Below the pieces are notes generated by a model. It did no database searches and was not told where the DNA came from. It saw only the letters and a program-made list of their open reading frames with translations. Below are positions 27,822 through 39,200 of a stretch of 64,000 bases of DNA, piece after piece; position 1 is the first letter of the stretch, and every line of letters begins with the position of its first letter. Origin of the DNA: Burkholderia pyrrocinia (GTDB taxonomy: Bacteria; Pseudomonadota; Gammaproteobacteria; Burkholderiales; Burkholderiaceae); contig NZ_CP024903.1 of NCBI RefSeq assembly GCF_003330765.1, positions 930,001-994,000 on the forward strand. The letters are read 5' to 3'. Made by a program: the position numbers and the translations under genes.

Positions 27822-30085
27822 GTGCGCGCCGCGAGCCCGCGCCGATGGCCGGCGCCGTGCTCGGCGCAGCCACGGCGCCGTTGCGTGCGGTGCTCGACGA
27901 CGCGTTGCGCAATGCGCGCGCGCGGCTCGAACAGCGCGACTTCGCGGGAGCCGGGCGGCTCTACGAAGGCGTGCTGACGATGGCGCCCGACCACGTCGAG
28001 GCACTGCACCTGCTCGGTCTCGTGCATCTGCAGCTCGGCGACCCCGCGCGCGCGGAGCCACTGATTGCCCGGTCGATGCGGTTCGGGTTGAACCAGCCAT
28101 GGAATCTCGCGAACCATGCGGCGGCGTTGACCGGCGTCGGTCGCCATCTCGACGCGCTCGCCGTTGCCGAGCGCGCGCTCGCGACCGATCCGAACCATGC
28201 GCCGTCGAATGCGGCGCGCGGCGACGCGCTACTCGCGCTCGGACAATACGATGCGGCGCTCGCGGCCTACGATCGCGCGCTCGTGCGCGAGCCGGCCCAT
28301 GCGGCCGCGTGGCGCAAGCGCGGTGAGACGCTGCGGCGGCTCGAACGGCCCGCCGATGCGCTGATCAGCATCGAGCGCGCGTTGCGGATCGACCCGGGCG
28401 ATCCGGCCGCGAACATCGAGCGCGGGCATGCGCTGCGCGCGCTCGGCCATCGCGAGCAGGCGCTGCACAGCTATCAGCTCGCGATGGTCGTGCGCGGCAA
28501 GACGCCCGAGCTCGTCTACGCATGCGGCGTCGTGATGACCGAACTCGGCCGCCCGGCCGACGCGCTCGCGTGTCTCGACGAAGGGCTCGCGCAACTGCCG
28601 AACGACGAACAGTTGCTGTACGCGAGCTGCGTCGCGCTGGATCTGCTGCATGCCCGCGACGAATTGCTGAAGCGCTGCGACCGGCTGCTCGCGCTGAATC
28701 GCGGCAACGTCGCCGCGTGGGTCGGGCGCGGCAATGCGCTGCTCGGGCTCGAACGCTACGACGAAGCCGCGCACGCGTACCGCGAAGCGCTGGCGCGCAA
28801 GCCCGACGATATCGACGCGCGGCGCAACAGCGCGGCCGCGTTTCGTGCGCTGGGCCGGTTCGACGAAGCGCTCGCCGACTACGACGCGGCACTCGCGCTG
28901 ACGGGCCCGCATGCGGAACTGCATTACAACCGCGCGCTGGCGCTGCAGCAGCTCGGCCGCTACGACGAAGCGCTTGCGAGCCACGCGGCCGCGGCTGCCG
29001 CGCCGGCGGAAGCCGCGCAGGCGCTGTTTACCCGCGCCGTTGCGCGCCAGCATCTCGGCGACTACGACGCGGCGCTGGCGGATTACGCCGATGCTTGCCG
29101 ACGCGATCCTCACCACGGCGCCGCACGCCGGTCGGAGGCGTTCTGCCGGCTGCTGACGGGTGATTTCGACGAGGGATGGCGGCAGCACGAGACGCGCTGG
29201 GATGCCGCAGACGTGATGCTGCACCGGCGTCATGCCGACCGACCGCTGTGGACCGGTGACGAACCGCTCGCGGGCCGCACGCTGCTGCTGCACGCGGAAC
29301 AGGGCTACGGCGACACGCTGCAGTTCTGCCGCTACGCGAGCCTCGCGCATGACCTTGGCGCGACCGTGATCGTCGAGGCGCCGGCCGCGCTCGGCGAGCT
29401 GCTCGGCACGCTGCGCGGCGTGAGCCGGATCGTTACCGAGGGGCAGCCGACACCGGCGTTCGACCTGCAGTGTCCGCTGATGAGCCTGCCGTATGCGTTC
29501 CGCACGACGCTTGATACGGTGCCGGCCGACGTGCCGTACCTGCGTGCCGATGCACGGCGGCGCGCTGCGTGGGTGCAGCGCCTCGACGCGCTTGCGCCGC
29601 CAGGCCGGCTGCGGGTCGGGCTCGCGTGGTCCGGCAATCCGCGTCATGCGAACGACGAGAACCGTTCGATACCGTTCGCCGCGCTCGCGCCGCTCGTCGG
29701 GTGCGATGCGCTCGATGCGACGTTCGTGAGCCTCCAGCCGCAGGTGCGGGCGCGTGATCTGGATGAATTCGCCGCGAGCGGCGTGCTGTCGTTCGCGGAC
29801 GCGCTCACGGATTTCGCCGAAACGGCCGCGCTGGTCGACACGCTGGACCTCGTGATCAGCGTCGACACGTCGGTCGCGCATCTGGCCGGCGCGCTCGGGC
29901 GGCCCGTGTGGGTGCTGCTGCCGCGCGTGCCGGACTGGCGCTGGCTGCTCGCACGCGACGACTGCCCGTGGTATCCGGCCGCGAAGTTGTTCCGGCAGGT
30001 GAGGCCTGGCGACTGGCCGGCGGTGATCGACCGGGTGGCTGCGGCGCTTGGCGAGGCGGCCCGCGCACGCGCCGAACCGGCGTGA
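27818..30085 (+). CDS. TPR-repeat glycosyltransferase-like protein 3
   Basis: The 755-residue third paralogue overlaps the second by four bases and starts at ATG 27818 after GCGGAG. TPRs span about residues 30-450. The C-terminal domain contains EQGYGDTLQFCRYASLA, RLRVGLAWSGNPRHANDENR and DLVISVDTSVAHLAGALG. It ends 185 bp before the giant exoprotein, and a shared regulatory box lies in between. By analogy with HMW1C, whose target is the TPS adhesin encoded beside it, the exoprotein or the DING proteins are candidate acceptors; this is inference. Confidence 0.85.
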   Translation: MSARREPAPMAGAVLGAATAPLRAVLDDALRNARARLEQRDFAGAGRLYEGVLTMAPDHVEALHLLGLVHLQLGDPARAEPLIARSMRFGLNQPWNLANHAAALTGVGRHLDALAVAERALATDPNHAPSNAARGDALLALGQYDAALAAYDRALVREPAHAAAWRKRGETLRRLERPADALISIERALRIDPGDPAANIERGHALRALGHREQALHSYQLAMVVRGKTPELVYACGVVMTELGRPADALACLDEGLAQLPNDEQLLYASCVALDLLHARDELLKRCDRLLALNRGNVAAWVGRGNALLGLERYDEAAHAYREALARKPDDIDARRNSAAAFRALGRFDEALADYDAALALTGPHAELHYNRALALQQLGRYDEALASHAAAAAAPAEAAQALFTRAVARQHLGDYDAALADYADACRRDPHHGAARRSEAFCRLLTGDFDEGWRQHETRWDAADVMLHRRHADRPLWTGDEPLAGRTLLLHAEQGYGDTLQFCRYASLAHDLGATVIVEAPAALGELLGTLRGVSRIVTEGQPTPAFDLQCPLMSLPYAFRTTLDTVPADVPYLRADARRRAAWVQRLDALAPPGRLRVGLAWSGNPRHANDENRSIPFAALAPLVGCDALDATFVSLQPQVRARDLDEFAASGVLSFADALTDFAETAALVDTLDLVISVDTSVAHLAGALGRPVWVLLPRVPDWRWLLARDDCPWYPAAKLFRQVRPGDWPAVIDRVAAALGEAARARAEPA

Positions 30086-30095
30086 CCGGCCTTCC

Positions 30096-30114
30096 ATGAC
30101 AAAAGCTACGGACC
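30096..30114 (-). promoter_or_regulatory. Inverted partial copy of the shared box
   Basis: On the minus strand this reads GGTCCGTAGC, two bases, TTGTCAT. The second heptamer is missing. Together with the plus copy at 30134 it makes an inverted repeat, TACGGACC and GGTCCGTA, in the spacer before the giant gene; it could also form an RNA stem at the end of the TPR operon. Confidence 0.4.
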
Positions 30115-30133
30115 TTTTCAAGGCGGCGGGAAT

Positions 30134-30163
30134 GGTCCGTAACAGTCGCCATGTCGCTGCCAT
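30134..30163 (+). promoter_or_regulatory. Shared 30-bp box upstream of the TPS exoprotein
   Basis: GGTCCGTAAC, two bases, TCGCCAT, four bases, CTGCCAT, ending 108 bp before ATG 30271. The decamer is identical to the copy at 23189, and the spacing is the same. Confidence 0.6.
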
Positions 30164-30270
30164 TCGCGCTTCGTATGGTCTCTGGATTCCAGCGGCCTGT
30201 TTCAGGCGCAACGACATGCGCGGTGCCGGACCGGCGCCGCGCGCAATTTCCTAGCATCGGGGTGGAAAGA

Positions 30271-33200
30271 ATGGCAGCACGCGCACGTACGGATCGGCAA
30301 CCTCGCGCCACGGCCTCGCGGTCGGTCCTGAAATCGGAGCTGAGCCCACTGTACCGGGCGGTTGTGCTGATGCTCGCGGCGGGCGTGTCCGCGCATGCGC
30401 ATGCGGCGGGCATCACGAACCTCGGGCAGGCGACTGCGCGTGCGGCGGGTGGGGGCGCGGGCGGCGTCGGCGGCATGCCGGGCGTGCCGAATCTCGGCGT
30501 GTCGCCGCAGCAGGCGCTGCAGGCCAGCCAGCCTTCGATCCGCAACCTCGGTTATGCGGCGCATGCGATCGCCGCGCAGATCGCCGCGCAGCAGAATGCG
30601 GCGGCCGCGGCGGCGAAGCTGCCGTCGACGGTGCCGAACGGGCTGGCGCCGGGTGGGTTGCAGGTGGCGAATGGTGTGACCCTCGTGACGGACGATAAGG
30701 GCAACCAGATCAGTCAGAACACGGATACCGGCAGCCCATTGCTGTGGGTGAACGCGAACGGACCGAAGCAGAACGTCGATGCGAACGGGCACGTGAACGT
30801 CGACGTCAAGCAGACCGGGCAGAACGCGGTGCTGACGTGGGAGACGATGAACGTCGGGCGGCAGACGACGCTGAATTTCGATCAGTCGGGCGGCACGCAG
30901 ACGAATGGGGCGAACAACTGGGCGGTGTTGAACCGGGTCAACGATCCGAGCGGCAGGCCTAGCCAGATTCTGGGGAACATCACCGCGCAGGGGGCGGTGT
31001 ATGTGATCAACCGGAACGGCGTGCTGTTTGGTGCCGGGTCGCAGGTGAATGTGCATTCGCTGGTGGCGTCGTCGCTCGATGTGCTGAACATGAACAATTA
31101 CAACCAGGCCCTGCAGAACAGGGTTCCGGTTGTGACGGACAGCAGTCTCGCGCAGGATGCCGCGGGGATCGTCGCGAGCAACAAGCAATTCCTGAGCTTG
31201 CCGGCCGGGACGACGGGTGGGCTGGCGTATCCGGAGTCGGGTAGTTCGTCGGGGGTGAATGGTAGCAGCCAGGTTCCGAACGAAGTGCTTGGCCTTGGCA
31301 ACCAGATCAACCTCACGTCCGCCAGCCAGTATCAACCGTGGGGCGATGTCACCATCGAACAGGGTGCATCGATCACCACGCACGCGAACGGCAACGCGAG
31401 CGACGGCGGCTTCGTGATGATTGCCGCGCCAAATGTGACCAACGCGGGGCACATCAAGGCGACGGATGGGCAGGTCGTGCTGGCGGCGGGTGTCGGTGTG
31501 AGCCTGCGGCCCAATAGGGGTGCCACGACGAATCCCCAGGTGCTGCTGCCTGAACTGAGCGGGCAAATTCTGCTCCTCGGACCGAATGGCCAGACGACAG
31601 ACATCACGCCAGCCGGCACGCTGACCAATACCGGCATCGTCGAAGCGGCGCGCGGCAACGTGAACCTGCTTGGCAGCCGCGTTGCGCAGAACGGTGTGGT
31701 TGGCGTGACGACGAGCGTCAACTCACCCGGCACGATCACGATTTCCACGGTCGACGAGTACAGTTCGAACAACCCGACGGGCACCCATTACCTCGGACTG
31801 GGGCAGGTGACCGGCGGAATCGGTGGCCCGGACGATGCGCATCGCGCCGGGCTGTTGAGCTTCGGTCCCGATTCGGTGACGACGGTGATGCCGGACGGCA
31901 ACGGCCAGACGACGCCTTCCACGCCGGGCGCGACCTTCACGCCCGGCAGCATCGGCATGACGGCTGGGTCGATCTGGTTTCAGGGCGGTTCGTTGATCGA
32001 GGCGCCGGGCTCGACCGTATCCGTGGTGGCGCTGACGCCGTCGGCATCGGGCGTCAAGGCACCGGCAGGACAGACAGCCGTGCCCGGCCGGATCTATCTG
32101 GATAGCGGCGCGACGATTGACGTGTCGGGGCTCGCGAACGTCGAAGTACCGATTTCGCAGACCCTCGTGACGGTCGACCGGATCGGCCAGAACGAACTCG
32201 CGGATTCGCCGCTACTGCGCAACGGGTTCCTGCTCGGGTACAAGGGCCTCGTGTTCGACAGCACGCTGACGGGTACGCGCAGCGACGGCGTGCAGTGGGT
32301 CGGTAGCCCGATCCTGAACCTGTCGGGGTACGTGAACCTGATTCCGCGCACGGTCGATCAGCTGCTTACGAACGGCGGAACGATCACGCTGTCCGGCAAC
32401 GAAGTGATGACGGCGACGGGTTCGTCGATGAACCTGAACGGCGGATACGTGCATTACGACGGCGGGATGGTGAATACCACGCGGCTCGTCGACGCGAACG
32501 GCGCGATCGTGCCGATCGGCCAGGCGAGCCCGTACGAGACCTACGTCGGTGTGGCCGGCGAGTTTATCGAATCGCATCCGCGCTGGGGCGTGACGAAGAC
32601 CTGGTACAACCCGTTGCAGGCGGGCGGCATCGCCGTGCCGGGCTCGATCGTCGGCGGTGTCTACGAGCCGGATTACATCGTCGGCGGCAACGCGGGCACG
32701 CTCGACGTCTATGCGACGCAGTCGATGGTGCTCGACGGCGACGTCAGCGCGCAGGCGTTCGGCGGCGCGAAACAGATGCAGGGCAACAGCTTGCCTGGCG
32801 GCGGGACGTTCAACCTCGGGGCCGATCCGAAGCTTGGCGGCACGGCGTTGAGCGACCTGACGTCGAACGGCCGCGAAAGTGCGTCCGGCACGATTGGCCT
32901 TGTGACGCTTCAGAACAGCGCGCCGTTGCTGGACGAGATCGCGCCGGGTTTCTCGATCGATACACCGCTCGACCAGAAAGCGCTGCAGGCGCTGCCGGCC
33001 ACGGACCCCCGCAACGTGCAGGCGGATACGGTGGTGCCGGTTGCGATGTTGAACGGCGGCGGCTTTGCGAACCTGAACGTGACCGGGGACAAGACGGGCG
33101 GCAAGGGCATCACGGTTGCGCAGGGCACGCAACTGAACCTGCAGCCGGGCGGATCGATCACGCTCAACAGCCCGGCGGAAAATGCGAGCGTCAACGTGCT

Positions 33201-36200
33201 CGGCCAACTGGCCGTGCCCGCTGGCTCGATCTCGATCACGAGCGGCGGCAATGTCGTGGTGGGCCCGCAGGGGATGATCAGCGCCGCCGGCCAGTGGGTG
33301 AACAACGACGTGCAGGCGTCGCCGGGCACGACGCCCGGCAACAGTCAGTTCATCAATGGCGGCAGTATCTCGCTGTCGACGAACGAAGGGTCGGGCAGTG
33401 CCGGTGGTGGCCGTATCACGGATACGACGGGTTCGATCCTGCTGCAGCCCGGCAGCGTGCTGGACGTGTCGAGCGGCGGCGAGATGCTGGCGAACGGCCG
33501 GATGCTGATGCGGAACGGCGTGCCAGTGGGGCGAGCGGGTAATGTCGCGTTGAGCACGTACGTGACGTCTTCGCAGTATGGGAATGACGGGGTTCGCCCA
33601 TACCTGCCCAGTACGCAGCCGACGTCCGGCACGCTCACGATGGAAGGCACGATCCTGAGCGACGGTTTCTCGGGCGGCGGCACGTTGACGTTGCAGGCGC
33701 TCGGCTTCCGGATCGGCGGCGATCCGGCGTCGGCATCGCCGTGGGACATCTATCTGCCCGAGAGTTTTTTTGCGCAGCAAGGCTTCGGCAAGTACGTCCT
33801 GAATGCGTATTACGACGCGACCGTCGCGCCCGGCGCGCGGGTCGCGCTCACGCAATTGAATCGCATCCCCGACGGCGTGTCGCTGCAGCAGGCGGCCACG
33901 GGAGCGAACCTGTCGACGGCGGGGTTGACGACTTCCGGCCAACTCGACACCTATCACCGGCAGGCGACAAACCTCGTGCTGACGGGGGGCAATTATTCGT
34001 CGTGGGTGGGGACGTCGAATACGGCGCCGTCGTACCCGGGCGTAACCGGGGCGGTCACGCTGTCGTCCGGCGCGTCGATCCAGGCGGACGCGGGCGCGAG
34101 CATCGGCCTCGGTTCGCCGACGCAGGTCACGGTATTGGGTTCGGTATCCGCGCCCGGCGGGGCGATCACATTGAGCGCGGATTCGAACGGTGCTTTCGCG
34201 CAGACGGGGCAGCTCAACTCGGGGTTCACGAGTCCCGGTAAATCGGTATGGCTGGGTTCCGATGCGACGCTTGACGTGTCGGGCGTCGCGCTGATCAATC
34301 CGCTCGCGACGCCGGTCAAGATCGGCGGGACGGCCGTCGTGCCGAACACCGGTAAGGTACTGCCGGGCGGGTCGGTCACGCTGTCGAGCGATGCGGGTTA
34401 TGTGGTCGCTCAGGCGGGCTCGAAGATCGACGTGTCGGGCAAATCTGCGAACTTCGACCAGTTGCAGGCGAACGGTACTTACGCGTTCCAGCCGGTGTGG
34501 AGCGATGCCGGTTCGATCACGCTGTCCGCCGGGTATGGTCTCTTTGCCGACGCGACGCTCGCCGCGCATGGGGGCGGCGCACAGGCGCGGGGCGGTACGC
34601 TGACGATTCTGCCGCAGCAGAGCAGCGGGGCTGCCGGCGCGACCGCACTTGTCATCCGGCAAAGCGGCGAGTTGACGCCGGCCGGCCTGGCACCTGGGCA
34701 AAGCTTTTCGACGGCGATCGATTCGACGACCGGGCTGCAGATCGGCCAGCCGACCGGCGTCATTCAGTTCGCCGCCGATCGGCTGAGTGACTCGGGCATT
34801 GCGAATCTCGTGCTTGGCAGCGCTGCGCCGTCCAATATCGCCGAGCCGGTCCCGCCGATCGTGTTTGCCGGGAACGTGAAACTGAGCTTGCCGGAGTCGG
34901 TGACGCTGAATACCGGCCGGATCGCCGCGCTTGGCATGGATCAACTCGCGACGCTGCTGTCGACGCCGGCCCAACAGCCGGACAACAACTCAACGCCGCC
35001 GACAGTACTCTCGACGCTGCTCGCACAGCCGCCGCAGCAAGCGCTCGGCACGACGATCGAGATCGATGCGCCGTATGTCGCGTTGACCGGACCGGCGCTG
35101 ACGTCGCAGTCGCCGGCATTCAAGCCGGTCGCGACTGTTTCCGATGCGAACCTGAACGTGAACGCGTCGTTCATCGACCTGCAAAACCAATTTCAACTTA
35201 ACAATTTCGGCCACGCGAACTTCACGAGCAGTGGCGATGTTCGCCTGAGTTCGGTGAGCGCCGGGCAAGCTCAGGCGCCGGGCATCCTCTATACGCCGGG
35301 AGACTTGACGTTCAAGGCAGCGAATCTGTATCCGGCGACCGGCAGCACGTTCATCGTCGATGCGGTCGGCCCGATCGATGCGACAACAGGCAAGCCAACT
35401 CCGACGACGATCACATTCGCGTCGAACGGTGCGTCGAGCACACCGCTGTCCGCAGGCGGCGCGCTGCTCGTCGATGCGACGAACATCGTGCAGGGCGGCA
35501 CGGTGCGCGCGCCGTCCGGCACGCTCGTGTTCGGTATCGGCGATCCGTCGAATGCCGCGACGCAGGCACAGTTCGCAGGTCTGCCCTTGGTCGCGACGGA
35601 TTCGGTCAAGCTGGCAAGCGGCAGCGTGACATCGGTCTCGAACGAAGGCGCGGTCATCCCGTATGGCACGACGGTCGACGGTGTCGAGTGGCAGTTCAAT
35701 CCGGTCGCCGGTGCGACGACGACCGACTTGACCGCACCGCCCGCGAAATATGTCGGCGTGAACGGCGGTAACGTCGCGCTCGACAAGGGCGCGACGATCG
35801 ACCTGTCCGGCGGCGGCGATCTGCAGGCCACCGAATGGGTGCCGGGCACGGGCGGCACGCGCGACGTGCTGTCGCAATACAACGTGAGCTACGCGAGCGG
35901 CAAGGGCGCGACGGCCGTGCCTGTCAACGCGGGGGCCGGGAACGTCTATGCGATCTTGCCGGGCAAGCAATCGCCAGTCGCCGCCTACGACCCGACGTTC
36001 GCGCAGACGCAGCAGCCGTCGACCAATGCGAACGGCACGGCGACGACCGCGACGGCGACGCTCGGCGTCGGTCAGGCCGGCATGGGCGATGCGGTCGGCA
36101 AGGCCGTGTACCTGTCGGGCGTGCCGGGGCTGGCGGCCGGCTACTACACGCTGCTGCCTGGCAAGTACGCGACGGTGCCGGGCGCCTATCGCGTGACGGT

Positions 36201-39200
36201 GTCGAGCACGGCCGGCAATCTCGTGCCGGGTGCGAGCCAGGTGCTGCAGGACGGCACGGTCGTGACGGCCGGTTATTTCGCGGATGCGCTGACGGGCAGC
36301 CGCAGCGCGACGCCGACGCTGTTCAACGTGCAGTCGAACAACGTCTGGCAGCAGTACTCGCAATACACGCTGACGGGGGCGAACGCGTACTTCACGAAGC
36401 TTGCCGCGAGCAAGGGCAACGTGACTCCGCCGCTGCCGGTCGATGGTGGCCAACTGGTGCTGGCGGCGACGAAGGCGCTCACGCTCGGCGCGACGTTGAA
36501 CGCGGCCGCCGGCGCGGGCGGTGCGCCTGCCGAGGTCGACATCGCATCTCAAGACATCCAGATCACCGGCAACGGCGCGGCGGCGCTGCCCGGCTATCTG
36601 CAGATCGGCAGCGATGCGCTCGATTCGCTGAACGCGGGCAGCCTGCTGATCGGCGGTACGCGTGCGGCGACCACGAGCGGCGTCACGATCACGCCGATTG
36701 CGAACAGCATCGTCGTGTCGAACGACGGAAACACGACGCTGAAAGGCCCCGAGATCCTGCTTGTCACGAAGACAGACGGTAGCGGCACCGATCCGAATGC
36801 TGCAAACGGCCTACGCGTCGACGCAGGTGCATCGATTGCCGCGCAGGGCGACTATCCGGCGGCGAAGGACCAGCCGATCGCAATCGCCGGCGACGGTGCG
36901 CTGTTGCGCGTGTCGAACGGCGCGATGGCGCCGCTGACGCGTACCGGCGGCACGGGCACGGGCTTGCTGACGGTCGGCGCGGGTGCGACGCTCGCGGGCG
37001 GCCAGGCGCTGCTGCTCGATTCGTCCGGCGACCTGAAGGTCGATCCGACCGCGGCGCTGTCGGCCAAGTCGATCACGGCGGACGGTTCCGCGATCACGTT
37101 CACGAACGCGAGCGGCGCGGCGGCGGCGAGCCTGCAGGGCTTCGTGGTCGACCCGGCCGGCCTAGCGCAATTCGCGAACGCGCAGCAGGTGACGCTGCGC
37201 AGCTATGGTGCGATCGGTTTCGTCGGCGACGTGAACGCGACGTTTGGCAACAGCATCGATCTGAGCGCCGGCACGTTCACGAGCGATGGCGGCCACGTAA
37301 CGCTGAATGCGCAACAGGTTGCGTTCACGAACGAGATGGGTGCGACGCCGGGCACGGCGACGACTGGAAGCGGCACGCTGACGGTCAACGCGAAGGAAAT
37401 CGACTTCGGCACGGGCACGAAGGCCGCCAGCGGTTTCGGCTCGGCGATGATGAACGCGACGGGCGGCATCGTCGGGCAGGGCACGGGCACGTTCGATTTC
37501 GGCGCATTGCCGGTGACACTCAATGCGCCGGTCTACCTCGCCGATACGAGTTCGGCCGCTACCGTGAAGACGACGGGGGCACTGACGCTGAATGGCGTAG
37601 CGGGCACTGCACTGACCCGCGACGCGGTGGGCGGCTCGTGGACCTTCATCGGCGGTACCGTGGCCGACAACGGTGCGACGATCAGCGCGCCGGCCGGCAA
37701 TGTGACGCTCGAAGCAACGAACGGCAACCTGACGATCGGCGGTGGATCGACGGTCAGTTCGGCAGGCGTATCGAAGCAGTTCTTCGACGTGACGCGTTAC
37801 GCGCCGGCCGGGTCGATCACGCTGACGGCCGATGCGGGCACCGTCGACGTGCAGTCCGGCTCGACGCTGGATTTCTCCGGCGCCAGCGGCGGCGGTGCGG
37901 CGGGCAGCCTCGCACTGTCTGCGCCGCAGCAGGTCGTGAACCTGAACGGCACGATCAAGGGCGGTGCGGCGAGCGGCTATGCGGGCGGCTCGTTCTCGCT
38001 GAATACCGGTGGTGCTGCCGACCTCGATGCACTGTCTAAGACGCTTGCATCGAGCGGCGTGAACCAGGCGATTACGGTCCACACGAAGACGGGCAACCTG
38101 ACGCTGTCGCCGGGCAACACGCTGACCGCTCATTCGGTGCTGCTGACGGCCGACGGCGGGCTGGGCAGCGCGGCCGACACGGCGAACGGCAATGTTAACG
38201 TGCTCGGGACGATCGACGCGTCCGGCAAGGCGGGCGGCGAGATCGACCTGTACGGGCGCAACGGCGTGGACATCGAAGGTTCGCTGCTGGCGCGGGGTTC
38301 GGATCCGAACCAGCGCGGCGGCAAGGTCAATATCGGCACGACCGCGCTGTTCGATCCGACGATCGTCGATGCGAACGGCAACTCGACCGCGTACAACGCA
38401 ACCTATGGTTACGAGAATATCCTCCGCGCGAACTCGGGAGCCATCACGCTCGGAGCGAACGCGCTGATCGACGTGTCGGGCGGGACGGCGGGCGGTTTGT
38501 CCGGCGGCACGGTGAATTTCCGCGCGCCGCTGCTGGCCGACAACGGCGTGAAGGTCAACCTGCCGGATACGTTCAACGACGGCAAGGGAATCGTCGGTTC
38601 GCGCGCGACTTCGCTTGAGGCCTACGCGGTGTGGAGCACGACGGATGCGACGACGGGGGCGAAGCACTTCGACGGTGTCATCGACCCGGCGGGATGGTAT
38701 GACAAGAGCGGGCATCTGCTGACCGGCACGTTTACCGCGCAAGGTACGTCCGGTACGCCGGCAACATTCTCGTTCGCACCGGACGGCTCCGGCGGCGGCA
38801 CCCTGACGAATCAGGCGACCGGCGTGGCGACGAGCGTCACGCAGGCGCAGCTACGAGGTGGTGATAAAGATATTGGTTTCGACGGGCTGAACAACATGTA
38901 CTTCGCGCCGGCGAGCAACGGTGCGAATACGGATCACCAGACTTTCTACGGATACCAGAACGGCGACGCATCGACCGCGGCGCCGGGTACGTTGATGGGG
39001 TTCGTGCAACACGGACTCGATACGCTGGTCGATCCGTTCGCAGGAAAGAACATCGCGAATACGCGCATCGTGCCGGGAATCGAACTCGACAACCCGAGCC
39101 CCGCGATCAACGGTGGCGATATCCAGGTGCTGACGAACTGGAACCTCGGTGCGGGCGCGTCGCCGACGAATCTCGCATTCCGCTTCGACGGGCAAGCGCC

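Noticed and set aside
23373..28100. A 1575-codon open frame on the minus strand across the TPR-glycosyltransferase genes
   Set aside because: It is antisense to two recognisable TPR proteins and part of a third; long open antisense frames are common in GC-rich repeated coding DNA. Its product is Arg/Ala/Val repeats without a known domain.
23313..30085. Repeated DNA considered as a CRISPR or tandem repeat array
   Set aside because: The periodicity comes from about 34-residue TPR units in the proteins; the repeats are diverged and in frame, without spacers.
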